This document shows, one piece after another, positions 57,201-64,000 of a stretch of DNA of 64,000 nt. Source of the DNA: Mariniflexile sp. TRM1-10 (GTDB lineage Bacteria; Bacteroidota; Bacteroidia; Flavobacteriales; Flavobacteriaceae); NCBI RefSeq assembly GCF_003425985.1, contig NZ_CP022985.1, forward strand, positions 1,401,501 to 1,465,500, given 5' to 3'. How positions within the stretch are numbered: the stretch's first letter is position 1; each line of letters starts with the position of its first letter. A model generated the notes under the pieces. It made no database searches, was not told the origin of the DNA, and saw only the letters and a program-made list of their open reading frames with translations. A program made the position numbers and the translations under genes.

Positions 57201-57840
57201 AAGAGAGGTGCTTTTAGGTTTTAGTGAAACAACCGCAGATGGTTACGATTATGGCTATGACGCCGAGTGCGATGAAGGCAGCAATAACGATTTCAACCTG
57301 AATTTAGATGGAAAAAACATGAATATACAGGCATACGGCCCTATTACAGCCGATAAGGTGGTTTCCCTGAACTTTAAATCATCGGGCAATAACACCTTTG
57401 AGATTAAAGCTACTGAATTTGAAAATATAGATAAAAAACAAGACGTTTATTTAAGGGATAATGAAACGGGCGAATATTTCGATTTAACCCAAAATACAGC
57501 ATATAGATTTACCTCAACACAAGGAAAGTTCAATAAAAGATTTGAGATTGTATTCCAATCAGAACAAAAAAGCTTAAGTACCGAAGAAGCTACGGTTTCA
57601 GAAAACTTTATCTTTTATCAAAATGCGACCAATACCATATATGGTAAAAAGCTAAATACATCTATCGATAAATTATCCATAGTGAACATGCGTGGTCAAA
57701 CGGTATTGGAGTTTAAAAATGTATCCCAAGAAACCCTGAACAATGGGCTAAAGATATCAAATGTGGCAACTGGTGCCTATTTGGCGTGGTTTAAAACCAA
57801 AACAGGTCAGGTAATTACTAAAAAAATAATAGTTAATTAA
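54214..57840 (+). CDS. Large secreted protein with LamG-like domain and T9SS sorting domain
   Basis: This 1208-residue protein has a signal peptide ending DLEAQ. Residues about 25-340 are repetitive beta-helix-like strands (LTIGTNGILSVPGDF-type). Residues about 345-520 form a LamG/concanavalin-like domain (LDFDGIDDHATTPNFINGES..YDEWHHITGTF..GDIDEVRVFN). Residues about 1130-1208 look like a type A sorting signal (SIVNMRGQTVLEF..VATGAYLAWFKTKTGQVITKKIIVN). The middle resembles surface proteins of gliding bacteria. It is expected to be secreted by type IX and attached or released; an adhesin or glycan-binding role is inferred. Confidence 0.85.
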   Translation: MKPTLNLVLNLIGLLLVFDLEAQNCSGNTFVPPTAPATCTYSYTTTGWVNALGLPTLAPTSSSSGESICILANYTGNFLFNIRGTFYVASGIQYTGTVTGFTSTSKILAAGEINFTTTTPSLAGLSITIGTNGILSVPGDFAPGGAATVHNAGQLNVGGHLSLGGQASMTSYENSKVIVQGDATINAPFNNCGLFEVVGSLSSGGSSGLKNLCSTYIHTDMTLNADYTNYGLIIIDGSLNFGSSVFNNDDILVVNNIDINNVSLIGNDKTSFLVVRNNAILSNNGIITGHLYYDVDDGGGFDSVCGGCTEGIDILLDVTLPSSNEEILANCGGDIVINPFIEESKLDFDGIDDHATTPNFINGESNVTIMAWVLSDSGNSTNMTIAGEDVGCRLWLENGNKPSFTLKTSATTLKTISASTNINYDEWHHITGTFSSTTGIMTLYVDGAFITSVNVGATGSTIANSASSNGNFEIGRRSTSSGSEYFKGDIDEVRVFNTVLTDSQIQRMVYQEIENNNGIVKGKVINKNITDISTNATISWTSLLSYYPLSLLVSNSRTSDFSSFDRITKLHNITTFQDETAPIPYISKDDGDWTSTNTWLYGSVWDIVDAANNKDWSIIQIKNNVTTSNSVKSIGLFIDTDKTLTVHGSNQVLNSWYLELNGTLDLKDDSQLLQTSTSDLVTSATGKILRRQEGTSNAFRYNYWSSPVGTVGATSLTDNNTATNNTNNTPFKINMLKDETGFNMQFTSAYNEVGKISTYWLYTFKNGITYWDWASFNPNTTLLSGVGYTQKGTGNAGLQQQYIFEGKPNNGTILVNVTDVGGPGSITSVSKTEYLFGNPYPSALDVNKFIDDNAGVIDGTLQLWQQWAGDSHYLNEYKGGYAQVNKLGSCRAYQFVGIEGANNGSQDGTITPSKYLPVGQGFITEIIANGTVVFNNSQRVFIKEADADGTYDNGATFFKSVKTKSKSTTKPPKDQQSTGMKKIRLEFNSIVGPKIRREVLLGFSETTADGYDYGYDAECDEGSNNDFNLNLDGKNMNIQAYGPITADKVVSLNFKSSGNNTFEIKATEFENIDKKQDVYLRDNETGEYFDLTQNTAYRFTSTQGKFNKRFEIVFQSEQKSLSTEEATVSENFIFYQNATNTIYGKKLNTSIDKLSIVNMRGQTVLEFKNVSQETLNNGLKISNVATGAYLAWFKTKTGQVITKKIIVN

Positions 57841-57855
57841 CTTAGCTTCACTCAT

Positions 57856-57888
57856 AAAAAAGTCTAAATATTTGTTTAGGCTTTTTTT
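57856..57888 (+). terminator. Terminator after the LamG protein gene
   Basis: AAAAAAGTCTAAA (57856-57868) and TTTAGGCTTTTTTT (57875-57888) pair with one G-T wobble around a 6-base loop and end in a T run. Confidence 0.8.
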
Positions 57889-57925
57889 ATACCCTAAATT
57901 CACATGAATTGAAAAATTCAAACAA

Positions 57926-58387
57926 ATGAAAAATTATTTAGGTCTTATACTATTACTAACCGTTTTTTCTTGTGGTACTAAAACAAATTTAAGTACGGAT
58001 GCAGCTATTGCTGAAACAGAAAAGAAGGTTTCTAAAATTGATGCCAATAAAGATTTAAAAGAAACCAAAACAGAAGGTGCTTTGACAGATAAAGAAGGTT
58101 TTAAAGACGTAGGTACCTTTAAATATTATGTACTTTTTGATGAAAATAGTGAAGAATTATCGAAAATAAAAAACATCGAAATCACTAATAAAACAATCAC
58201 CGAAACCTATTATTTTTCAGATAATAAATTGTTTTTTATCACCTCTGAATTGGCAAACACACCTGTTAAAAAAATCTACATTAATAACAAAAGAGTCATT
58301 GCAAAAGAACATGTTAATTCAGAAGAAGAGAAGCTACTTTTAGATAAAGCCAATCGTTTTCAAAAAGCATTTAAAAAGGCGCATTAG
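57926..58387 (+). CDS. Lipoprotein of unknown function
   Basis: This 153-residue protein has a lipobox at LLTVFSC (C16). A lysine- and glutamate-rich linker (AETEKKVSKIDANKDLKETK) at about 28-50 precedes a small beta-rich domain (GTFKYYVLFDENSEELSKIK..ITETYYFSDNKLFFITSEL) and a basic helical tail. I do not recognise the family. It has about 90 bases to ileS and may share no regulation with it. Confidence 0.65.
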   Translation: MKNYLGLILLLTVFSCGTKTNLSTDAAIAETEKKVSKIDANKDLKETKTEGALTDKEGFKDVGTFKYYVLFDENSEELSKIKNIEITNKTITETYYFSDNKLFFITSELANTPVKKIYINNKRVIAKEHVNSEEEKLLLDKANRFQKAFKKAH

Positions 58388-58492
58388 TTTAATTGTGCAA
58401 TATTTGAGATCCATCAAAGGTTTTTTAGTTATTTAACCACGCTATTTTATCAAAATTCCTTAATTTCGCACCTCGAAATGAAATTTGATACA

Positions 58493-61400
58493 ATGAGTAC
58501 TAAATTCCCTGAATATAAAGGTCTTGACTTACCAAAAGTAGCCGAAGAAATTCTTAACTATTGGCAAGAAAACAACATATTTGAAAAAAGTGTTTCAACT
58601 AGAGAAAACAACGAATCGTTTGTGTTTTTTGAAGGGCCACCTTCAGCAAACGGACTTCCGGGGATTCACCACGTTATGGCACGTGCCATAAAAGATATTT
58701 TTTGCCGCTACAAAACCCAAAAAGGGTATCAAGTGAAGCGTAAAGCAGGTTGGGATACGCACGGACTTCCCATTGAGTTAGGCGTTGAAAAAGAATTGGG
58801 AATTACCAAAGAAGATATTGGAAAAACCATTTCGGTGGAAGATTATAACAAAGCTTGTAGAAAAGCAGTGATGCGCTATACCGATATTTGGAATGACCTA
58901 ACCGAAAAAATGGGTTATTGGGTAGATATGGATGACCCATACATTACCTACGAACCAAAATACATGGAAAGCGTTTGGTGGTTGCTAAAACAGATTTATG
59001 ACAAAAAGTTGTTGTACAAAGGTTATACCATCCAACCCTATTCCCCAAAAGCAGGAACCGGATTAAGTTCGCACGAGTTAAACCAACCTGGGACTTATCA
59101 AGATGTAACGGATACGACGGTTGTGGCGCAGTTTAAAGCAAAGCCAGAATCGCTTCCAGACTTTTTACAAAATGAAGGCGATGTTCACTTTTTAGCTTGG
59201 ACGACTACGCCTTGGACCTTACCAAGCAACACCGCTTTAACCGTTGGTCCAAAAATTGAGTATGTATTGGTAGAAACCTATAACCAATACACGTTTGAAC
59301 CAATCCGTGTGGTTTTAGCAAAAAAACTGGTTAATTATCAATTTTCAGGAAAATTCAATCAAGTTGAAACAAAAGTAGAGTTATTAGATTACAAAGCTGA
59401 CGATAAAAAAATTCCATATAGAATTATTGGAGACTGTTTAGGCAAAGATTTAGTTGGAATAAAATACGAGCAATTATTACCATACGCGCTTCCAAATGAT
59501 AATCCGGAAAACGCTTTTAGAGTCATTTCAGGAGATTTCGTAACCACTGAAGACGGTACAGGAATTGTTCACACAGCGCCAACATTTGGTGCAGATGATG
59601 CTAAAGTTGCCAAAGAAGCCGTGCCAGAAGTACCACCTATGTTGGTAAAAGATGACTATGGTAATTTAGTACCATTGGTGGATTTACAAGGCAAATTCAG
59701 ACCAGAAATGGGCGAATATGCCGGTAAATACGTAAAAAATGAATATTACAACGATGGTGAAGCCCCAGAGCGCTCAGTAGATGTGGAGATCGCCATTAAA
59801 TTAAAAGAAGAAAACAAAGCCTTTAAGGTTGAAAAATACAAACACAGTTATCCCAATTGTTGGAGAACCGATAAACCCATTCTTTATTACCCCTTAGATT
59901 CTTGGTTTATTAAAGTAACCGATGTTAAGGAACGTATGTTCCAGCTTAACGAAACCATTAACTGGAAACCAAAAGCCACAGGAACGGGTCGTTTTGGTAA
60001 TTGGTTGGCAAACGCTAACGATTGGAACTTATCTCGCTCACGCTATTGGGGCATTCCATTGCCTATCTGGAGAACCGAAGACGGCAAGGAAGCACTATGT
60101 ATCGGTTCGGTTGAAGAGTTAAAAAACGAAATGCAAAAAGCGGTTTCAGCAGGTGTGCTTTCAAAAGATATTTTTGAAGATTTTGAAGTCGGCAACAATT
60201 CCGAAGAAAACTATGCCAAAATCGATTTGCATAAAAACATTGTAGATACCATTGTATTAGTTTCGCCTTCAGGAAAACCAATGAAACGCGAAAGCGATTT
60301 AATAGATGTTTGGTTCGATTCAGGCTCCATGCCGTATGCACAATGGCATTACCCATTTGAAAACAAAACGTTAATTGACAAAGGAACGTCGTATCCAGCC
60401 GATTTTATTGCCGAAGGTGTCGATCAAACACGGGGTTGGTTTTATACATTGCATGCCATTGCCACCATGGTTTTCGATTCGGTTGCTTATAAAAACGTTG
60501 TGTCCAATGGATTGGTTTTAGATAAAAACGGACAAAAAATGTCCAAGCGTTTAGGTAATGCTGCCGATCCTTTTGAGACATTGTCAACTTACGGGGCAGA
60601 TGCGACACGTTGGTACATGATTGCCAATGCCAACCCTTGGGACAATTTAAAATTCGATTTAGAAGGTATTGAAGAAGTCAAACGTAAATTTTTCGGAACG
60701 CTTTACAATACCTATTCGTTCTTTCAACTATATGCAAATCTGGATAATTTCACGTATACTGAAGCTGATATTCCTGTAAATGAACGCCCAGAAATAGACC
60801 GTTGGATCCTTTCAGAATTACATACTTTGATTAAGAAAGTGGATGCATATTATGCAGACTATGAGCCAACAAAGGCAGCTAGGGTCATTTCGGATTTTAC
60901 ACAAGATTATTTAAGTAACTGGTATGTACGTTTAAGCAGAAGACGTTTTTGGAAAGGGGATTACCAACAAGATAAAATTTCGGCTTACCAAACACTTTAT
61001 ACGTGTATGGAAACCATTGCGAAGTTGGGTGCGCCAATTGCGCCATTCTTTATGGATAGGTTGTATTTGGACTTGAATTCAGCAACCAATAAAGAGTCTT
61101 TTGAAAGTGTTCATTTGGCAAATTTCCCTGTGTTTAATTCGGCTTTTATTGATAAAAGTTTAGAACGCAAAATGGAAGCGGCACAAACAATATCATCACT
61201 AGTATTGTCGTTAAGAGCTAAGGAAAAGATAAAAGTGCGTCAACCGCTTCAAAAAATCATGATTCCTGTTACTAACAAACAGCAAAAAGAAGAGATTTTA
61301 GCTGTTTCGGATTTAATAAAACATGAAGTTAACGTCAAGGAAATTGAACTGTTAGAAGAGGCTTCAGAGATATTGGTAAAACAAATAAAACCCAACTTTA

Positions 61401-61897
61401 AAACCTTGGGACCCCGTTTTGGAAAGGAAATGAAAGCCATTGCATCTGAAGTTACTAACTTTTCGGCAGAAGATATTAACAAAATAGAACAAAATGGTGT
61501 TTTAGATATTGAAGTTAACGGAAAAAATATAACTTTAACCCTAGACGATGTAGAAATTACATCACAAGATATTGAAGGTTGGTTGGTTGCAAACGAAGGC
61601 AATTTAACCGTTGCTTTAGATATAACAATTTCTGAAGATTTACGAATGGAAGGTGTTGCCAGAGAACTTGTTAATCGTATCCAGAATTTACGTAAGGATT
61701 CAGGATTTGAAGTAACCGATAGAATAGATGTTAAATTGCAAAATGATGCTTATATTGTAACGGCTATAAATACAAATATGTCGTATATTAAAGCTGAAAC
61801 ACTAACCGAAGACCTCGAAATTATTGACAAATTAGATAATGGTATAGAGATTGCTTTTGATGATGTAAATACCAAATTATACATACAAAAACATTAA
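58493..61897 (+). CDS. ileS: Isoleucyl-tRNA synthetase
   Basis: This 1134-residue class I synthetase has the HIGH-equivalent GLPGIHH at about 54-60, an editing domain with HFLAWTTTPWTLPSNTAL, a KMSKR motif near 682-686 (GQKMSKRLGN) and a long C-terminal anticodon-binding region. It is of the long type common in Bacteroidota. An in-frame ATG at 58478 exists, but a -7-like TAATTTCG at 58461-58468 would place the transcript start a few bases before it; the ATG at 58493 (MSTKFPEYKG) fits the family and is preferred. Confidence 0.95.
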   Translation: MSTKFPEYKGLDLPKVAEEILNYWQENNIFEKSVSTRENNESFVFFEGPPSANGLPGIHHVMARAIKDIFCRYKTQKGYQVKRKAGWDTHGLPIELGVEKELGITKEDIGKTISVEDYNKACRKAVMRYTDIWNDLTEKMGYWVDMDDPYITYEPKYMESVWWLLKQIYDKKLLYKGYTIQPYSPKAGTGLSSHELNQPGTYQDVTDTTVVAQFKAKPESLPDFLQNEGDVHFLAWTTTPWTLPSNTALTVGPKIEYVLVETYNQYTFEPIRVVLAKKLVNYQFSGKFNQVETKVELLDYKADDKKIPYRIIGDCLGKDLVGIKYEQLLPYALPNDNPENAFRVISGDFVTTEDGTGIVHTAPTFGADDAKVAKEAVPEVPPMLVKDDYGNLVPLVDLQGKFRPEMGEYAGKYVKNEYYNDGEAPERSVDVEIAIKLKEENKAFKVEKYKHSYPNCWRTDKPILYYPLDSWFIKVTDVKERMFQLNETINWKPKATGTGRFGNWLANANDWNLSRSRYWGIPLPIWRTEDGKEALCIGSVEELKNEMQKAVSAGVLSKDIFEDFEVGNNSEENYAKIDLHKNIVDTIVLVSPSGKPMKRESDLIDVWFDSGSMPYAQWHYPFENKTLIDKGTSYPADFIAEGVDQTRGWFYTLHAIATMVFDSVAYKNVVSNGLVLDKNGQKMSKRLGNAADPFETLSTYGADATRWYMIANANPWDNLKFDLEGIEEVKRKFFGTLYNTYSFFQLYANLDNFTYTEADIPVNERPEIDRWILSELHTLIKKVDAYYADYEPTKAARVISDFTQDYLSNWYVRLSRRRFWKGDYQQDKISAYQTLYTCMETIAKLGAPIAPFFMDRLYLDLNSATNKESFESVHLANFPVFNSAFIDKSLERKMEAAQTISSLVLSLRAKEKIKVRQPLQKIMIPVTNKQQKEEILAVSDLIKHEVNVKEIELLEEASEILVKQIKPNFKTLGPRFGKEMKAIASEVTNFSAEDINKIEQNGVLDIEVNGKNITLTLDDVEITSQDIEGWLVANEGNLTVALDITISEDLRMEGVARELVNRIQNLRKDSGFEVTDRIDVKLQNDAYIVTAINTNMSYIKAETLTEDLEIIDKLDNGIEIAFDDVNTKLYIQKH

Positions 61898-61901
61898 AAT
61901 T

Positions 61902-62282
61902 ATGAGTTTAGATTTAAATGTAAGATATTCTGATGCTGATTTAGCCGAATTTAAAACGCTAATACAAGAAAAAATAGTAAAAGCACAGCATGATTTAGAG
62001 CTTATTAAAAGTGCATATATGAATGACCATAGTAATGGTACAGAAGATACGTCGCCTACTTTTAAAGCTTTTGATGAAGGAAGTGAAGTAATGAGTAAAG
62101 AGTCTAACTCGCAATTAGCCATTAGACAAGAAAAGTTTATTCGCGATTTAAAAAATGCACTTATTAGAATAGAAAACAAAACGTACGGTGTATGTAGAGT
62201 TACTGGTAAATTAATTGCTAAAGAGCGTTTAAAATTAGTACCTCATGCCACTTTAAGTATTGAAGCAAAAAACATGCAATAA
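61902..62282 (+). CDS. DksA/TraR-like protein without the four-cysteine zinc finger
   Basis: This 126-residue protein has the coiled-coil N-terminal region (AEFKTLIQEKIVKAQHDLELIK) and a C-terminal segment YGVCRVTGKLIAKERLKLVPHATLS that aligns with the DksA zinc-finger region but keeps only one of the four cysteines. It probably binds RNA polymerase's secondary channel without zinc. The order ileS - dksA-like - lspA is, to my knowledge, conserved in flavobacteria. It lies 4 bases after ileS, so it is co-translated. Confidence 0.86.
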   Translation: MSLDLNVRYSDADLAEFKTLIQEKIVKAQHDLELIKSAYMNDHSNGTEDTSPTFKAFDEGSEVMSKESNSQLAIRQEKFIRDLKNALIRIENKTYGVCRVTGKLIAKERLKLVPHATLSIEAKNMQ

Positions 62283-62306
62283 TAATATGATTTAAGCATA
62301 TATTCA

Positions 62307-62348
62307 AACGTCTCTCCCGATACGTACTGGGCTTGAGACGTTTTTTTG
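62307..62348 (+). terminator. Terminator after the DksA-like gene
   Basis: AAACGTCTC (62307-62315) pairs with GAGACGTTT (62336-62344); CCC/GGG pair inside the loop. Seven T residues follow at 62342-62348. It may be leaky, since lspA lies 130 bases further on. Confidence 0.82.
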
Positions 62349-62352
62349 TTTG

Positions 62353-62469
62353 GGGTTAAAGGGTTAGAAAGTTATAAGGTTAAAAGGTTAGAAAGTGTTT
62401 CAAGCGATAACCAACAACCAAAAGAGGTTATGTGGTAAATCGTCAATCGTAATTCGTAATTCGTAAATT
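62353..62469. repeat. Mixed word arrays in the dksA-lspA spacer
   Basis: Three blocks follow one another: GGTTAAAGGGTTAGAAAGTT-type words (62354-62398), AACCAACAACC (62410-62420), and a CGTAATT array (TCGTAATTCGTAATTCGTAA at 62449-62468). The GGTT and AACC blocks are complementary in kind. The spacer is fully made of such words after the terminator. Confidence 0.7.
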
Positions 62470-62474
62470 TATTT

Positions 62475-63095
62475 ATGTCGTTAAAAAAGTCAACCATTCT
62501 AATTATCATTATTTTACTAATCGACCAAATAAGTAAAATATATATAAAAACCCATTTTAAACTTCAGGAAAACATTGAGGTATTTAGCTGGTTTCAAATC
62601 TATTTTATTGAAAACGATGGCATGGCTTGGGGAACAAAAATTAGCGATTTTGCATCTTTTATTTCTGATCGTTCTGCCAAAATATTCTTAACGGTGTTTA
62701 GAATTGTTGCCATTTTTGGTATTGGCTATTGGTTATACGATGCCACAAGAAAAAAAGGGCCCAGGATATTGATACTATCTATCGCCCTCATATTTGCAGG
62801 CGCTTTGGGGAACATTATAGATTCTGTCTTTTATGGCGTTTTGTTTGATGACAGTTTTAGCCAAGTAGCTACATTTTTGCCCGAAGCAGGAGGCTACGAT
62901 TCGCTGTTGCATGGCAAGGTGGTAGATATGCTTTACTTTCCGTTGATTGAATTAGATATCCCCGAATGGTTCCCTATTGGCGGCGGCAAACGTTTCAATT
63001 TTTTTGAGCCTGTTTTTAATATTGCCGATGTGGCCATAAGCACGGGCTTTATCATGCTTATTGTTTTTAATAAGAAGGCGTTTCCAAAAAAATAA
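62475..63095 (+). CDS. lspA: Lipoprotein signal peptidase
   Basis: This 206-residue inner-membrane aspartyl protease removes signal peptides from lipoproteins, of which this window encodes several. The catalytic aspartates are in GNIIDSVFYG and FNIADVAIS; LIDQISKIYIK and ENDGMAWG are family motifs. Four transmembrane helices are expected. It is longer than the usual 160 residues owing to an inserted loop around 120-165, typical for Bacteroidota. Confidence 0.94.
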   Translation: MSLKKSTILIIIILLIDQISKIYIKTHFKLQENIEVFSWFQIYFIENDGMAWGTKISDFASFISDRSAKIFLTVFRIVAIFGIGYWLYDATRKKGPRILILSIALIFAGALGNIIDSVFYGVLFDDSFSQVATFLPEAGGYDSLLHGKVVDMLYFPLIELDIPEWFPIGGGKRFNFFEPVFNIADVAISTGFIMLIVFNKKAFPKK

Positions 63096-63192
63096 TATTA
63101 ATCTTGTTTTTCTTTTATTGGTAGGATAATCATATTCATTCTTTTTAAACGAGTTCATTATATAAAGAGTTGGGTGTAATTTGAGCAATCGA

Positions 63193-63229
63193 ACAAATTT
63201 GTGTATTTTACCAATTTTTGGTAAATTTG
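63193..63229 (+). promoter_or_regulatory. Promoter and likely operator of the parDE module
   Basis: TTG (63199-63201), 20 bases, TAAATTTG (63222-63229) is a full promoter match. Two palindromes overlap it: ACAAATTTGT (63193-63202) across the -33 box, and TACCAA-TTT-TTGGTA (63209-63223) running into the -7 box. They are well placed for autorepression by a ribbon-helix-helix antitoxin dimer. Confidence 0.68.
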
Positions 63230-63245
63230 ATAAAACGATTGGAAA

Positions 63246-63497
63246 ATGAGTAAAAACACATCTATATCACTTGGAAATTATTTTGACGAATTTATCCAAA
63301 CCCAAATTTCTACTGGAAGATATAAAAATGTTAGCGAAATAATTAGAGCTGGACTTCGACTACTGGAAGACGAGGAAAATAAGGTTATTGCCCTAAGAAG
63401 TGCAATTCAAGAAGGATTAAATAGCCCAAGAGTGGAAAACTTTGATTTTGATGAGCACCTCGCAAAACTCAAATCTGAAAAAAGAAAGAATGGCTAA
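63246..63497 (+). CDS. ParD-like ribbon-helix-helix antitoxin
   Basis: This 83-residue protein has the N-terminal ribbon-helix-helix MSKNTSISLGNYFDEFIQTQ..GRYKNVSEIIRAGLRLLEDEE, which binds DNA and dimerises, and a C-terminal tail that would wrap the toxin. It matches the ParD/CopG family. Its last 8 bases overlap the start of the toxin gene, giving coupled translation and antitoxin excess. Confidence 0.92.
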   Translation: MSKNTSISLGNYFDEFIQTQISTGRYKNVSEIIRAGLRLLEDEENKVIALRSAIQEGLNSPRVENFDFDEHLAKLKSEKRKNG

Positions 63498-63789
63498 ACT
63501 CATATTGAGGCAGAAAGCCATTGATGACCTTTCTGATATTTGGGATTATACTTCACAAACTTGGTCGGAAAATCAAGCCGACAAATATTATGCTATGATA
63601 AAGTCTGCTTGTCGAGAAATTTCTAAAAGTTCTACAATCGGAAGAAAGTATGATAAGGTTGAGAATGATTTATTAGGCCATAGAATTGGAAAACACATTA
63701 TTTTTTATCAAATCGTTTCTAATAATGAAATTGAAGTCATAAGAATATTGCACGAAAGAATGGACTTAAAGAACAAATTAACTGAATAA
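63490..63789 (+). CDS. ParE-like toxin (RelE/ParE superfamily)
   Basis: From the ATG at 63490 this 99-residue protein has the fold signature KAIDDLSDIWDYTSQTWSENQADKYY and the C-terminal HRIGKHIIFYQIVSNNEIEVIRILHERMD, typical of ParE, which targets DNA gyrase in studied cases. The longer frame to 63442 lies inside the antitoxin gene and is rejected. It forms a type II toxin-antitoxin pair with the preceding gene. Confidence 0.92.
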   Translation: MAKLILRQKAIDDLSDIWDYTSQTWSENQADKYYAMIKSACREISKSSTIGRKYDKVENDLLGHRIGKHIIFYQIVSNNEIEVIRILHERMDLKNKLTE

Positions 63790-63852
63790 AAAAGCATTTC
63801 CTAAGAAGTAAGTTTTTTTTCATAAATTGAAGCGTTAATTTAATGTTTCAAA

Positions 63853-64000
63853 ATGCACAAAAAAAATCCGTTGAATAAGTACAGCCTTCCCTTAGTAATC
63901 TCTCTTCTAATCTTCAATTTTACGATACTTAAAGCTCAAAATACTTTTGGTATTGTTTTTCCAGGAAACGATAGAGATCAAAAATGCCAACAATGTTTTC
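63853..64000 (+). CDS. Exported protein, 3'-truncated by the window
   Basis: The ATG at 63853 opens MHKKNPLNKYSLPLVISLLI followed by FNFTILKAQ, a signal peptide with signal-peptidase-I cleavage after AQ. Only about 20 mature residues are visible (NTFGIVFPGNDRDQKCQQCF), with a CQQC pair. The product cannot be assigned. Confidence 0.55.
   Translation, partial: MHKKNPLNKYSLPLVISLLIFNFTILKAQNTFGIVFPGNDRDQKCQQCF

Overview
The window is typical of the phylum Bacteroidota, most likely a marine member of the Flavobacteriaceae. The evidence is the low GC content, promoters of the Bacteroidota type (TTG, about 20 bases, TAnnTTTG), two TonB-dependent receptors with N-terminal carboxypeptidase-like domains, two type IX secretion cargo proteins with C-terminal sorting domains, many lipoproteins, an F1 beta/epsilon gene pair away from the rest of the ATP synthase genes, a three-subunit succinate dehydrogenase and a complete SUF iron-sulfur operon. 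No rRNA, tRNA, CRISPR array or complete insertion sequence was found. I cannot name the genus.

Layout. 1-3 kb: 3' part of a large outer-membrane protein gene facing an M28 peptidase. 3-6.6 kb: sdhCAB (minus). 6.8-8.6 kb: a secreted metalloprotease with a sorting domain. 8.8-15 kb: Xaa-Pro aminopeptidase, aspartate kinase, an ACT-domain protein, an alpha/beta hydrolase, two tandem small zinc-ribbon-like proteins and thiL. 15.2-24.5 kb: the suf operon (sufA-like, a frameshifted four-helix-bundle gene, sufB, sufC, sufD, sufS, an M43 protease, a small exported protein, sufE, sufT-like, DUF2480). 25-29.8 kb: a DUF3078 outer-membrane protein, PBP1A and HflX. 29.8-36.5 kb: two EEP-family nucleases flanking an OB-fold-like DUF5689 lipoprotein and a TonB-dependent receptor. 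36.6-39.2 kb: a membrane protein and atpDC. 39.4-43.8 kb: a TonB-dependent receptor with an SGNH-hydrolase lipoprotein. 44-48.6 kb: glmS, a DUF4270 lipoprotein and a one-domain glycogen-synthase-like protein. 48.8-53.6 kb: panC, panD, a flippase-like membrane protein, a serine-less esterase-fold protein and radA. 54-58.4 kb: a 1208-residue LamG-containing secreted protein and a lipoprotein. 58.5-63.1 kb: ileS, a DksA-like gene and lspA. 63.2-63.8 kb: a ParD/ParE toxin-antitoxin pair. The last 148 bases start another exported protein.

The most unusual content lies between the genes. (1) Many spacers inside operons are arrays of short degenerate words, often with a reverse-complement arm. One such arm pair encloses a broken four-helix-bundle (S23/Avd-like) gene inside the suf operon. 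(2) There are MITE-like elements with terminal inverted repeats and 3-bp direct repeats: one of 209 bp, and a second family with two copies, one of which carries a nested 20-bp palindrome. (3) An element of about 140 bp occurs twice in opposite orientations, each time filling the gap between two convergent genes. (4) REP-like hairpins, a perfect 38-bp palindrome and a hairpin covering the radA ribosome-binding region are also present.

By function, the window combines core metabolism (respiration, Fe-S assembly, cell wall, coenzyme A precursor, translation) with outer-membrane scavenging. The nuclease/OB-fold/TonB receptor cluster is the best candidate for a little-described system, possibly capture and degradation of extracellular nucleic acid. 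That role is inferred from gene content only.
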